NCBI GenBank assembly: GCA_003184365.1
Contig: NKYR01000029.1
Span: forward strand, 62,001-126,000
Source: Evernia prunastri
Taxonomy: Eukaryota > Ascomycota > Lecanoromycetes > Lecanorales > Parmeliaceae
Reading direction: 5' to 3'
Length of the DNA stretch: 64,000 bases
Each line of letters starts with the position of its first letter. The first letter of the stretch is position 1. A model generated the notes under the pieces. The model was not told where the DNA came from. It worked only from the letters and a program-made list of their open reading frames with translations, and did no database searches. Position numbers and translations under genes: made by a program. Below are positions 1 through 11,067 of this stretch, one piece after another.

Positions 1-345
1 ACAGTGCTCTCACTTGTCTAATGCTTTCTTCGGTAAGTCATCCACCAGTCCTTCCCGAAGTGCATGGCTTGGCTGATTACGCGGTCGCTCATGTTGTAGC
101 TCGCTTTTGGCTCCCTTCTTCTTGCTTCATCCATCGCGACTATTGTCATTAGTAAAGTGGTCACCGCAATCAACAAGCATGGCAACGACATCGGTGTTTA
201 CGCTTACAAAGGCGAGACATTTATCGGTATGACATGGGCAGCGACGCTACTGGTGCTGATTACTGCTTTCATGTGGTTATATGAGTTCTTACGGGAAAGG
301 AAAGGAGGGGTGTTCTTCGGAAAAGGCGGAGGGGACTTCGACTAG
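1..345 (+). CDS. SUR7/PalI-family membrane protein, C-terminal part
   Basis: Only the 3' end lies in the window. I read exon 1-32, an intron 33-99 (GTAAGT donor, CTGATTAC branch site, TAG acceptor) and a final exon 100-345. The visible 91 or so residues hold two hydrophobic segments: one across the splice junction (ending LLLASSIATIVISKVV) and a second after a short polar loop containing GVYAYKGETF, followed by a basic tail and a Gly-rich end. A penultimate loop followed by a last membrane helix and a short cytosolic tail is the usual end of SUR7/PalI proteins, which are four-helix plasma-membrane proteins of eisosomes or of the ambient-pH (PalI/Rim9) pathway. Family assignment is by topology and general resemblance only. 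The choice between SUR7 and PalI cannot be made without the N-terminal part. Confidence 0.6.
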
Positions 346-1024
346 GAGGAGCAGAGGTAATGGGGAGCATGAGAGTGCGAATGAATAAATGCATGGTAAA
401 CGGCAAACAGGCGTTTTGTTTTGAAGAATTGTGTATGTGATTAGCTTGCGGCATTAATGCCTGATGGGAAGAAAATGAGAAAATGGGAAAATGAAGAGCT
501 GTTCACATGCTGATGATATCGTCTGGGGATCCACACGCTACGTCATTTAGCTTGATTTTCATGGAGAATGCCCCAATCATGGAATTAGACTAAGGTAGGT
601 AGTTAATGGCCAATCTCCGTAATACCAATGCCAACATTTTAACAAATGCGGTGTGTGAAAATGAAAATGAAAATGAAAATGAATTTGAAACTGAAATTAT
701 TTATTATTGACCTGATGGCTGGAAGTTGGAAGTAGCTCTTGCCCGTGTTTTGTTTTCGATAGAAGCAACCCCCCACCTCACCTCCCTCACCTCTCTTCTG
801 AAACTCACTTTTTCAAAAAAAATAGTTAACTAAAACCCCCCAACACCCTAGATCTTCCTAGGCAGATTCCTTGATAAAAAAAAAGGGGGGTCTCCCATTA
901 TTTGCTCCTTTACCTCCTATTCCTAGCCCACAAGTCTTCTTTTTCCATAGTAACACAAACATTCGCCCACAAACAAACAAACCAACCTTCTACCAATCAC
1001 AAAAGCAGTATCTTCCCCCTCAAG
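346..1024. other. Intergenic; AAAATG microsatellite and promoter of the next gene
   Basis: No coding frame is supported here. A short AAAATG tandem repeat lies near 656-685. Pyrimidine-rich sequence near 770-850 and 900-1020 precedes the mannitol-1-phosphate dehydrogenase start and probably holds its promoter and leader. Confidence 0.6.
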
Positions 1025-2308
1025 ATGGGACTCAAAGCTGTTCACTTTGGAGGTGGGAACATTGGCCGTGGCTTCGTTGCTGAGAAGCTGTGTCAGTCTG
1101 GCTTCGAGGTAGCTGGAACCCTTCTCTAGCTGTTGACATAGACGGCTTCGCTAAGCTCTCATCCTGCAGGTTGTCTTTGTCGATGTCGTGGAAAAGCTTA
1201 TTGAGCAGCTCCAGAACAGCAAGAGTTACACTGTCACCGAGATTGGAGGTGAAGGCGAGAAGGTCAACACCATCAGCAATTACCGTGCCATCAACTCCAA
1301 GACCCACGAGAAAGATGCGGTGCAGGAAATCTCCAGTGCAGACTTGGTAAACTACCACACTCGCCGTTACCCACATGAAACCAGAACTCACGCTGCCTCC
1401 AGGTCACCTGTGCTGTCGGCCCCAACATCCTCAAATTCATTGCTCCTGTCATCGCCAAAGGAATCGACTCTCGCACCGCCTCTACCCCAATCGCTGTCAT
1501 TGCCTGTGAGAACATGATCGGGGCTACCGACAAACTTGCGGAGTTTATCAAGGACCCTAAGAACACCACAGCAGACCGTCTTTCCTCCATCAGCGAGCGT
1601 GCCCGCTTCGCCAACTCTGCCATCGACCGTATTGTCCCAGGTCAAGATCCCGACGCCGGCCTCAACGTTAAGATTGAGTCATTCTACGAATGGGTAGTTG
1701 ACAAGACACCTTTTGCCCCTCACGGCCCACCGAAGGTCGAGGCCATCAAATGGGTCGACGACCTTGTGCCATACATTGAGCGCAAGCTCTTTACCGTCAA
1801 CACCGGTCATGCAGCCGCCGCCTACTACGGACATGCTCGTGGAAAGAAAACCATTGCTGACGCCCTCGAGGACAAAGAGATCAACGACATCGTGCGTGAG
1901 TGTCTGGCTGAAACTTCTCACTTGATCGTGAATAAGCATGGCATCAGTGTATCAGAGCAGAAAGACTACGTGGAGAAAATCATCAAGCGTATCTCAAATC
2001 CACATCTCGAGGACGTGGTGGAGCGTGTGGGTCGTGCTCCCCTGAGGAAGCTTGGTCGTCAAGAGCGATTCGTGGGACCCGCGCATCACTTGGCCGAACA
2101 AGGAGACAAATACACCGCGCTGTTGGGAGCAATCGAGCAAGCCTTCAATTTCGTGGACGTTGAGGGCGATGACGAGAGCAAGGAATTGGGCAAAATCCTG
2201 AAGAGCTCCGATGCACCGAGCGTGGTGAGCAAAGTCTGTGGCCTCGAGAAAACCGACAAAATGTTTGGCCAGATTCAGGCCATTGTGGAGAAGGTGCAGA
2301 AGAAGTAA
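1025..2308 (+). CDS. mpdA: Mannitol-1-phosphate 5-dehydrogenase
   Basis: Exons 1025-1108, 1170-1346 and 1403-2308 join in frame to 388 residues, the usual length of fungal mannitol-1-phosphate 5-dehydrogenases. The enzyme interconverts fructose 6-phosphate and mannitol 1-phosphate with NAD(H) in the cytosol and feeds the mannitol pool used for carbon storage and stress tolerance. The Rossmann motif GGGNIGRG is at residues 9-16, directly after the start. The central KIESFYEWVVDK stretch and the NTGHAAAAYYGHARG segment (active-site region of polyol-specific long-chain dehydrogenases) are intact. The first ATG of the transcript-like CT/CA-rich leader is used. No frame damage is seen. Two introns of 61 and 56 nt have GT-AG ends. 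The polyol-specific dehydrogenase family assignment is secure; the substrate is inferred from the very close match to the fungal MPD pattern. Confidence 0.93.
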
Positions 2309-3394
2309 TTGCAACTCTGTCACTAGCTTCAGGCCTAGAACATTACGAAGTCATGAGTGAAAAGCACTCCTATTAGAAAAGTACAGGTATCTGGTCAGGG
2401 GACATTTCCTTCTGCAACTGATAGCCAAATTCCTTTTGCGTGAAGATCCCTCAAGAACTATGCAATATTGAATGACGCCCATTGATAGGCTGCTCAGTCA
2501 CTCGAAGTCTCACCGGCCGTGTGCTCTGCCTACTAAGGTACCTTACCTACCTATTGGTCTCACACAAACCCTCATTTTTGCCCTTGAGACTGGTCTAAAA
2601 CAGCCACAGCGACATTCCATAATGCTATGTTCAAGGAGAGTCACGGTCTCTTCAAGGGGAGGAGAGACTCTCAAGTCAAAAGCTTGCCACAAGTGCAAGC
2701 AATGCTGTGAAGTACAATCATGCCAATTTCGTAAAACCGGCATCATTATCGCCTTTCGCACTGACACCTCATAGCGTAAGCTATCGGTCTCCTGAAGGCT
2801 GAAGCTGGGAGCATGGGAAGTTGAGGCCTTACACCTGCGGTGAAAATTGTGAGCTTTAAAGTACCAGACTAGGTTGAAAGCTCTTTCCGCCCAATTCAGA
2901 TACCTCTTTGGGCAACATCATTTGAGAGTCTTGCCACAACCTCACCTTGAACGCTGGCGAGGCTTGGCCCTCACAAAATTACTTCCAGTCAATTTCTACA
3001 TTCTAGGTATTTTCTTGTTGACTCGACAGTCTACAGACTCCGGGGTAAGCAGGCAAGCATTATCCAATCACGGCACAAGTATCCACGTATCGAAGCGTCA
3101 ATGCTGCAGTTGCTTGCCTTCGCAACATCACGCCGCCACTCCCCGTTCCTCGTCGATACATTCAAAGCACAAGGTAATATGACAAGGCTCCCGATTCATC
3201 TGGCTTATGCATTCCTAAAACCCTGAACTCAACTTTGCCTGATACTCCTGCATGCGGCATCAGCCAGACTCGACCGCCTCTCCTGATCCGTAACTAGGAC
3301 TCACATGAAGCGGCAACCCCCCTTTTGCCTAATCATTACGTCTCCTCTGAATCTAATTCCCATCCAAATCGGCCGCAATTTTATCGCGGTCAGC
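2309..3394. other. Intergenic, no gene seen
   Basis: Several short open frames occur on both strands but none shows family motifs, plausible splice partners or coding character. A TACTAAGGTACCTTACC palindrome-like motif lies near 2531-2547, one of many such motifs in the spacers of this window. Confidence 0.5.
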
Positions 3395-4972
3395 ATGATT
3401 GAATGGAAACAACCTCATCGACGGCCCTTGAAGTGTAACGAGCCAAGCGCCCTTGGGGTCATCAATCGGAAGTACTTTGAGTCGGCTACGTGGGAACCGC
3501 TGCTCAGCACTGAGATTGGTCGAGGCCAGTACAGCAGGTTCGTTGCTTCGATAGTTGAGCGAATCCGGTCAAAGGAGAGCAGCTGTGACGAGATCAGAAG
3601 CTTCCTTCATCTAATCGCGGTATGTACATGTCGGAGCCGTCTTTGCATAGATCATGCCACAGCCTAGGTCACTTTCTAGTCTTGTGCCCTTCCAGTCTGC
3701 CTCATTACTTCGGACCTTGTCTCGAAGAAGAAGTTCTGACCCCGAAATATCTTTAGACGGAGCATGACTGGGACTTCATGGAACTTGCCATGCCTCATCT
3801 CCCGGAGTTGAGAGAGCAGTAGTGAGTTAGAGTCTCCTCCGATTAGACTCTGCTAACAGGTCGCAGCCCTCATGACACTAAGAGCTTCGAGATAGCACTA
3901 TTGTTCCTTTTGAAGACCAAAATATGCCGTAGGAGTATCGATGTGGTCCACGATGCAGTCCCTATACCTAGGACATACGAGCATGGTCTGAGCAAGACAG
4001 AAGAGCAACTGCTGAGGCGAAGCTTGTTTGGGCCGACTCCGGGAGCGGTAAGTGCCATCCTCTGAGCGTTATCTCCAATTCGCATCACGATTGAGTCCCA
4101 GAACATGTCTCTGCAGCAGACACTCATAATGCTTCTGCATCTTGTTTGCAGTCTGAGGATCTGCTTCAAAGACATATTGACTCCAAAATGCGCAGGTGCA
4201 CTCTCCAGGTATGAATCGCCTCTTCAAATCGACATTGGAGCTGGGATATCCTCAACCGGGTGAGTCTCTCTCAATGACCGGGGTAGCTTTATCTACAAGA
4301 TACTCATCTCTATTCTTCATCTCCATTCTAGCTCTGGATCGATCCATGCGCGAAGCCAAACAACGGGGCACCGATATTGAGCGCTGCTCCGAAGGCCTAC
4401 CAATGAGTATGCTGATGCCAGACGCTGATATCAGACCTGACAAATTCTCGTCGTCACCCTACCAGCATGGGGCTGGCACAGCTGGGATGCGAATTCAAAG
4501 TATCAGTGCTAAATCAACAGCTTCATTGCTGCCAACTGAGGATGATGACGGCACTTTCGTTGATAGTCCTCCACCTGAGCTCCCGATAGAATTAGTGGTC
4601 GAGAAAACAGCAGACACATCAATACCAAATACCCCTAACAAAATCTGGGCGTGTCATAGAGAGCTCTCGAAGCTCAACAGAATCGAAGATATCGAAGCGT
4701 TCCTAGCCTGCGGCGCAGAGTCTCCTAATCGTCGACAGGTGCCATGTGACGAGCCTGCCCGCAGTCAGTATGGATCAGCAGAGCGCGAAGGATTCAAGGG
4801 ATACTGCAAAAAGTCAGCTAGCCTGTTCCTGAATTACTTCCACATCCTGGAACAAGGATCAGATCCATCGATGCCTGAACTCGGTACCAAATGGCCTTCA
4901 ATGCCGGCTCATAGTCCTATCGCTACCGCGACCCAGATTGAAACATATTTTGCGGCCATTAACAAAGGGTGA
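3395..4972 (+). CDS. Unrecognised multi-exon gene, possibly damaged
   Basis: I do not recognise this protein. Four stretches look like exons: 3395-3619 (75 codons, followed by GTATGT), about 3860-4047 (followed by GTAAGT), 4117-4259 (followed by GTGAGT) and 4300-4972 (224 codons to the stop). The last two join in phase. The last exon encodes a polar protein with a short hydrophobic run near its start, an acidic patch and a C-terminal part rich in Ser and Pro. The link between the first and second stretches could not be made: candidate middle exons around 3700-3820 leave the wrong phase or meet stops. This may mean an unusual exon that I missed, a sequencing error, or a decaying pseudogene. 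No domain, signal peptide or membrane anchor is convincing. The start at 3395 is one of two in-frame ATGs, the other being 3305. Transcription on the plus strand is supported by the consistent donor sites. Confidence 0.4.
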
Positions 4973-6013
4973 ACAGGCGCCAAAAATGATAAAATACGAG
5001 ACTGATGTTGGGGCAGATGGGAGGAATGGAAACCACTGCCTCGGTTGAGGGAAGCTTGGAGTAAGATCAGGGAACAAGGGTGTTGTAAGAGTACAGTGAC
5101 TAATGGCAAGATGAACTTCTCGGGCTGTCTACTGACCTAATGTTTAATTCATGCTTACAGAGTTAAGAATACGGGGTACAAAGCGGCGGTTTAGCTCTTG
5201 TTGAAGGGTAAGTAAGCAAATCCTTACGGCCCACCCTCTAATGTCCAATGCGCTCTTGCAAAGCCAACCACGGAAAGGTCAAAGTCTTGAGAAAAGGGCT
5301 TCTTTATCAAATGTTCACGGGGACACATCAAGCATTAGTCTAGCAAATAGTAATTACAAAGCAACATCACATGTCGGCTTGATTCACGCGGACTCCATCC
5401 TCATGAGCTCGAAGCCCGAAGTCCGGAGCCCGGCGCCTGGTTCAAGCAGTGCTTGCGTTGGCAACACTTTATTCGTCTCTTCTATTCGCTTAGAGACAAG
5501 CTGATCTATCAAAGACCATAGACCTTTATCCCGTCCCCACCAACGTCCAACCGGAACGACCTCAGAATGCGCAATGACCGAGCGATAAATAATCGTTGCT
5601 TCCTCCCCCAACACCCTTGAATACATTCCACCAATCAGAACAAAACGGAAAAGGGCTTGTCAGATTGATTCGTTCTTTCTCTCAAGCCCGTCCAGCTACA
5701 CCGCAGGAATGCGCAATAACCGAGCGATACACAATCGTTGCAGCATGCTTACACCACGAAAATCATCCTCATCATCATCATCCCCATCATCCCTATCTAG
5801 GGAACGGCGCCCGTGGTATTGCATCTTCAACAAAAAAAAAGCACATCATTCCTCCCATGCTCACAAAAAGGTAAGCGGCGCCACCGGCAATGATTAGAAG
5901 ACGACAAACCCCCTCAGAAACACGCAGAACGCCCCCGTAGCATCATGATAGCAGAGTAGTCGGCCCTCTTGGTCTTCTCCGCTCTCTTCTTCGTCCTCCC
6001 TTCCCTCAGCGAT
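4973..6013. other. Intergenic with a 36-bp direct repeat
   Basis: No gene is supported. The stretch contains an imperfect direct repeat (5564-5599 and 5706-5741) and a CATCAT-type low-complexity run near 5765-5795. Confidence 0.5.
5564..5741. repeat. Imperfect 36-bp direct repeat, copies 142 bp apart
   Basis: Copies at 5564-5599 and 5706-5741 share the core AATGCGCAAT, CCGAGCGATA and CAATCGTTGC-like ends and differ at about four positions. The spacer is unrelated to the copies. Nothing links the pair to a known mobile element. Confidence 0.75.
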
Positions 6014-6298
6014 TCACTCCTTCCTCGCCTCCCCGCCCTGCTGCGCCCGGGCGTCCGCTTTAGCAGAAGGTGGGCTGACCATGACGGCATGGCGGCCGGC
6101 GGGCATGCGCTTTCGGCGGACGGGCCCGATGAGCAGCTCGTCGGCCGGCTTGCACCACTGCTGCTGCAGGCCCTCTTTGGGGGCTTTCTTCTCTGGGGGC
6201 GGCGGCGGTGGGGCCCCGGCTGCTGAGGTGGATATTTCTTTCGCTGGGGGCGCTAGACGGGCGGTGGTGGTGGTGGTGGTGGTGGTGGCGGCGGACAT
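6014..6298 (-). CDS. Small Thr/Pro-rich hypothetical protein (94 aa)
   Basis: A 94-codon frame starts at the ATG at 6298 and ends at the TGA at 6014. The N-terminus is a run of eight Thr encoded by a GGT-type trinucleotide repeat on the plus strand (about 6261-6288), followed by an Ala-rich part and a six-Pro run. The C-terminal half is not low-complexity: it contains QQQWCKPADELLIGPVRRK, which looks like a conserved short motif rather than random sequence. The frame has strong GC bias, unlike the flanks. A long CT-rich tract on the minus strand (about 6300-6580) precedes the ATG and resembles a fungal promoter or leader. I do not know a function. It could be a short conserved fungal protein or part of a longer spliced gene. 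Confidence 0.45.
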   Translation of the reverse strand: MSAATTTTTTTTARLAPPAKEISTSAAGAPPPPPPEKKAPKEGLQQQWCKPADELLIGPVRRKRMPAGRHAVMVSPPSAKADARAQQGGEARKE

Positions 6299-6428
6299 TT
6301 TGATTGGGGGTGGAGGAGAAGGATGAGGGAGGAAGGGGGGCCGCACTGGCAGAGAGGGGGGGAAAGGGAGGTCTTCTCTGCGGTGGGGAGGGGGACCAAA
6401 TGGGAAGTGCGCTTGGGGGTTGAGCGTG

Positions 6429-6500
6429 AAAGAGAGAGAGAGGGGGGGACGAAGAGACAGAGAGACAGAGAGAGAGAGCGCGTGCGTGAGAGAGAAGGGG
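6429..6500. repeat. GA-rich microsatellite
   Basis: AG dinucleotide runs interrupted by a G tract and by GACAG units. It lies directly upstream of the small minus-strand gene at 6014-6298, so it reads as CT-rich sequence in that gene's promoter or leader. Confidence 0.8.
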
Positions 6501-7149
6501 GAGTGAGGTGGTGTGTTTGTCTGTTTGTTTGATGGAGAGAGGGAGAGAAAGCGAGTATGGTGAGAGAGCATGGCGCAAGACTGATGGAGATTTTATATCA
6601 TGTTACAAGAAACGCTCCCGGACCTTTTGGCATAGCCTTGTCCTTCGAATTGTCTCTCCCTTTTCCCCCCTTTACCCAGAAAGAGTCACACCGCTCAATT
6701 CCTACCTACAAACCCTCCAAGGATGAGTAATCAAGGCTAGGTGGTTGTGTGAGTACGAAGGGGGCAGAAAATTTAGAGAGAAAAAAAAAAAGGCACCAAA
6801 GCGCAATTCAGCCGAGAAAAATCAAGAACAAAATAAATTGTATACAAAGGATTCTTTTTTGGTACACGATGACATGATATTTTTTTTTAGCGAGGAACGG
6901 GATGAGATTTGGTTATTTTTTGGTATTTTTCCGGGGGGGGGGGTGGAGTTGGAGTAAGAGCCGGTCAGCAGCTCCACAGGGGGAAAAAGATGTATTGATT
7001 GGTACTTTGGTACTCTTGATTTAGGTATTGGAGAAAAAAGAATAAGAATAAGAAGAAAAGAAAAGAAAAGAAAAAAAAAAGAGAGAAAGGGAATTACGAA
7101 CCTAAAAAACGGGGCGTTGGCTTGCATTACATGGAGCATGGCGTGAAGC

Positions 7150-7373
7150 ATGGCATGGCAGGCAAGCAGGCAAGTAGGCAGGCAGGCAGGCAGGAAGGAC
7201 GCTTTAGCATCTGACTATGAAAAACAATCAAATGATTAATTAATTAATGCTGAGGTAATGGTGGTGATGGGTAAGTGATAAGTAAGTAAACTAAACTAAA
7301 CTAAAAAGTAAAGGTAAGTAAGGTAAGTACATAAGTAGATGGGCGAAGGCGGTCTACGGCCTGCCTGCCTGCC

Positions 7374-7413
<40 letters not shown>
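7150..7413. repeat. GGCA / TGCC and TAAG / CTTA inverted tetranucleotide repeats
   Basis: The left arm has GGCA repeats (7150-7195) followed by GTAAGTAA-type units (about 7271-7330). The right arm has CCTG repeats (7361-7374) followed by about ten TTAC units (7373-7413). The arms are complementary, so the region could fold back on itself or be unstable. Confidence 0.7.
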
Positions 7414-8071
7414 ACCTGGTTACATACCCTGCCTACCTACTTCCGGCGTTATGACTATGCTCTCGTGAGATCTCTGAGATCCGTCCGTAAACTACGTACG
7501 TACATGCCCGCTTCGGCGCCTTCTCGCCGAGCTGAAAAGGCACAAGAGCGAGGCTTACCGTTTGGAAAAAGTAAGTACTCTCTACCTACCCTTTTCTACT
7601 TTACTCTACTCTACCTGAGGAACTCTACCCTTGTATCTACTCTAGATCATGACAAGACCGGTGACGAATGGGGATTTCTGTATTATTAAAGAAAGAAAAA
7701 AGGCGGTGGATCTGGGTGTGATATCGAATTCATCTTCATATGGGAACGTGCTGATACTCTTGTGGTCAATAATAGGCTCTGAGGCTCCGAAAGCGAGCCT
7801 CTGACATGTGCACTGAGGCGCCGCTCCGTAAGCGAAAAAAAGATAATCGTAACACTAACCCTAAGTAACTCTTGAGGTAAGGGAAGGTAATCTTACTTTA
7901 CCTAGGTAGGTAGCCCTTTTACCTTACCTTACTTGGCTATGCCGAGGCAAAAACGCAGCGGAGAGCTTCAGCTCCAGCCTCCACCTCCCGAACCAAGTGT
8001 TCCAACTAGTCAGCTTCTTACTCCTTTTCATCCCGTATCTCATCCAAGGGAACCGACCAATCAGTAACGCG

Positions 8072-9074
8072 ATGCACAATCCAGCTTTCCACACCCCACC
8101 CCCCTCCACAACCTTCGCCCGTCTCTCCTACCCCGCGCCTCACGTCTTACTCGTCACACTCTCCCGTCCACGGCAACTCAACTGCATCAATGCTGCCGGA
8201 CAGCAAGAGCTGCAACATGTGTGGGCCTGGATGGATGCGGAGCCGTCGCTGCGCATTGGCATCATCACAGGCGAAGGGAGGGCGTTCTGCGCTGGTGCCG
8301 ACCTCAAGGAATGGGACCAAGAGCAGTCATCCGCTTCCCGACCCAATCGCAGGCTCCACACTTCCGGCTTCGGCGGTCTCTCTCGCCGTCGGGGTAAGAA
8401 GCCTGTCGTTGCGGCCGTCAACGGCATCGCCCATGGTGGTGGCTGCGAGATGATTGCGAATTGCGACATCGTACTCGCTTCGCCAAGCGCTGTCTTTGCA
8501 CTGCCAGAGGTCAGACGTGGCGTTGTTGCAATAGCCGGTGCGTTGCCCAGGTTGGCGAGAGCGGTCGGCAGGATACGGGCTATGGAGATGGCCTTAACCG
8601 GGAGGAACGTGGGCGCAGAGGAAGCGAAAGCGTGGGGGCTCTGTAATGCGGTTAGCCAGAAGGATGGCGATGGGTTGGCGGTGGAGGGTGGAGTGGTGCA
8701 ACTGGCCGTGCAGTGTTAGTAACTTTTGCGGAGCCCTTTCTTCCCGATTCACATTGCGTTCTGAGTTGAAAGACCGATCGCAGGAGTCCAAGACTCCCGG
8801 TACATGTTTCACGACACCAAGTTGGGTCCAGAAGAGATATGCTGACTCCGGAAATCATCAAGGGGCCAACGAGATTGGGAAGTATAGTCCTGACAGCGTC
8901 GTCGTAAGCAAGGAAGGGGTAGAGCTGGGATGGGAAGGCATAGGGGTGGAAGAGGGCAGCCAGAGGTTGATCGACGGGTTGTGGAAGAAGATGGAAGGGG
9001 GAGAGAACATGATGGAAGGTATCAGAGCGTTTGTGGAGAAAAGGAATGCGAGGTGGGTCGATAGCAAGCTTTGA
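8072..9074 (+). CDS. Enoyl-CoA hydratase/isomerase family protein
   Basis: Exons 8072-8714 and 8863-9074 give 284 residues. The intron (GTTAGT donor, AAG acceptor at 8862) was placed so that QWANEI-SPDSV, the usual helix after the crotonase core, reads through. The crotonase fold is clear: RAFCAGADLKE at about residues 70-80 (oxyanion-hole segment), GIAHGGGCEM at about 118-127, and LPEVRRGV at about 144-151. The two glutamates that align with the catalytic pair of mammalian enoyl-CoA hydratase (E125 and E146) are both present, so hydratase activity on 2-enoyl-CoA is likely. The cell compartment is unclear: the N-terminus has no strong presequence, and the C-terminus ends in SKL at the stop (VDSKL), a type 1 peroxisomal targeting signal. 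I infer a peroxisomal beta-oxidation or branched-chain role. A longer in-frame start at 7997 is less likely. Confidence 0.88.
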
Positions 9075-9516
9075 GATCTGTGTACATGATGTGTATGATG
9101 TAACGAACGGCTCCTCACGGAGCCTTAATTCGAGCCCGTATCCAAATTCCCCTGGGAGAGGTTGTTGGAGTCCTCGCTTGCATATTCAAGTCAGGCCAGC
9201 TTTGCGAGTGAACGATACTCGCGTGGCTTCGAGAGATTGCATTGCAGATATCGTAGATATGAGCCGGGAGATGAGATGTGACAGCCGAGCGAGAAACCTT
9301 CAATTGCAGCCAGACTTGATGGTGAAGGAGAGCGTGTGAGAGCGTGTGAGAGCGTGTGGGAGCTAGCCATATCCAAATGCTCTGTTTCCTCTGGGCGAAT
9401 TGGTAGGGTTTCTGTTCGACCCATCGTATCCTAGGGAGAAACGTGTGCCAGGAGCCAGGCAGTCTGTCTTCAGGGAGGGTATTGCTGATGTTGAATGGTC
9501 TGTACTCTCTGGACGC
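9075..9516. other. Intergenic between convergent genes, with a short tandem repeat
   Basis: The enoyl-CoA hydratase (plus) and the phosphatase gene (minus) converge here. A tenfold-type unit AGAGCGTGTG is repeated about three times at 9329-9358. No gene is seen. Confidence 0.6.
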
Positions 9517-10014
9517 TCAGTAGTAGTCGGTCCATATGTCTTCAGCGTAGGCTTCCGTCAACCTCTTGTCCTTGCCGTACTTTTCCTGCCACCCAACAAA
9601 GCCTTTATCCAGCACATAGACTTCTTGCTCTTTCGATGCTGGAGTGGAGACCGTTTGTACGGACCCATTCTTGATTCCAATTGCTGGCGGGCCAGTCGCT
9701 TTATTCATATCTCCCTTTTTCATCTTGCTCTCCCTTTCTCTCATGTACCTCAAGGCCGCAGCCGGGCCTCGCTGCTGACTTAACGCGCAGTGGAAAACCA
9801 CAATCTCCTTTCCGGCCATGGTTCGTACAATTTCGGGTGTCCGGTGATCCAAAGAGCAAGATGGAACATGCGTAGATGAGCTTATGTGGCCGCCCACATG
9901 GTCATCATCGCGCACGTCTATGACAGCAACCTTGGGGGCATCGGGAGAGAGCAGAAGAGAGCATAGTTGCTCGCGTGACATGCGCTTTAGCGTTGCCACT
10001 GTTTCCATTGGCAT
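9517..10014 (-). CDS. Rhodanese/Cdc25-type phosphatase, Ibp1/Ych1/Arr2-like
   Basis: A single 165-codon frame. It has a rhodanese fold: VIDVRDDDHVGGHI at about residues 31-44 and an active-site loop HCALSQQRGP at about 75-84 that fits the HCX5R signature of Cdc25-class phosphatases and fungal arsenate reductases (cysteine 76, arginine 82). The C-terminal KGFVGWQEKYG is typical of the small fungal Ibp1/Ych1 group. Members dephosphorylate small substrates or reduce arsenate, and the sequence alone does not decide between them. The start at 10014 is the first ATG of the frame and gives the normal length of 150-170 residues. The gene ends 442 bp from the converging enoyl-CoA hydratase gene. No intron is needed. 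Confidence 0.85.
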   Translation of the reverse strand: MPMETVATLKRMSREQLCSLLLSPDAPKVAVIDVRDDDHVGGHISSSTHVPSCSLDHRTPEIVRTMAGKEIVVFHCALSQQRGPAAALRYMRERESKMKKGDMNKATGPPAIGIKNGSVQTVSTPASKEQEVYVLDKGFVGWQEKYGKDKRLTEAYAEDIWTDYY

Positions 10015-11067
10015 GTTGGTGGCATCTGTATTAAGTAAAACAATAATTTCGGGGGGCTGCGACTTGTGTGGGTGATTCAGATGGGAACGTGGTTAATTCA
10101 GAGGTTCGAGGGCTGGAAGGGAAGGTCAACGTCAACAGATCTACGAGGGGCTTGGCATCATGTGGTCGGTGCGTACGAGGGTAAATCTGGAAAGTACAAG
10201 ACAATGTTATATGTTATCAAATCTTCTCCTTCGAGTCTCCGGCCCAAGGTCAAATCTACAAGCAATCTTACGGTAGATGCGATCGCTTCTGACAACACTC
10301 TCTATCTCGAACAAGAAGAACCAACTTAATTCAGAGCGCCCGCGAATATCCGGTACAAGTGGCCATGCCTCAACCTTCTTCCCTACGGTTGAGTAAACAG
10401 AATCCGGACCCAGATCCGAGCGCGACATAACCCAGCAGCAAGAGACGCGTAACCTACGATTCAGAACTTGCGACGAAAGTACTGGTGTCAAGCAGATATG
10501 GAAATCCTCGCTAGTTGTGTGCACGCATGTTGCCTCTTTTCTAAGCCGTTGATGCTTTTGAGTGCTTCTCTAGCCGCTCTCTCATTGCTTGCCATCAAGC
10601 TTTCATCGCTTCACTTTTTTATATACCTCGAGGCTTGTAGTTTTCCTTCGCCTTCCGCTGCCATTACCCTTTTGTCATGGTGTCCGGCAGGGCGTCTATT
10701 TTCCTTGGCCCAAACAGCAACGATGACGGCCTTGTTTATTTTCAAATTGTTATAGATAGGGTCTCACGATCGCATACATATGTGAAAAGAACTTTGATCC
10801 ACATAGGGGAAAGAAAGTAAATGCAATGAGACAAACGACTATTTAATGTGTTTGGAGTGTAAAAAGAAAGTGTGATCGCCAATGCTAGCCATATAGTCAA
10901 ATTCAAAGAAGAGGCGAATAATGGTCAAAAGGAGCGTGCTCAAGGGTTCGACTTTCGAGAAGTGCTCATCGCCGCACCATAACACATGATGTAGTGAGTA
11001 CTACCTAGCTACATTGACAAGCTCGTATGGCCCCTGAATTCAGCATACAGGCTCAGCGCGCTGATCC
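10015..11067. other. Intergenic, no gene seen
   Basis: About 1 kb without a supported gene. The ATG-containing frames at 10066-10329 and 10468-10755 lack recognisable motifs and splice partners. The second is hydrophobic but shows no membrane-protein pattern that I can name. Confidence 0.5.

Larger units (their letters stand above)
6299..8071. other. Repeat-rich intergenic region
   Basis: No gene is supported in this 1.8 kb. It holds a GA-rich microsatellite tract (about 6429-6500), A-rich and G-rich homopolymers near 6780 and 6940, AAG-type repeats near 7040-7090, GGCA repeats near 7150-7195, TTAC repeats near 7373-7413, and a TAACCCTAA-like motif near 7856. The right end is the promoter of the enoyl-CoA hydratase gene. 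Confidence 0.6.

Noticed and set aside
6081..6326. Plus-strand Gly/Val-rich frame opposite the small Thr/Pro protein
   Set aside because: Created by the GGT repeat; low-complexity shadow of the minus-strand frame.
7850..7866. TAACCCTAA motif as an interstitial telomere repeat (also near 19487 and 20605)
   Set aside because: Single short units, no tandem array.
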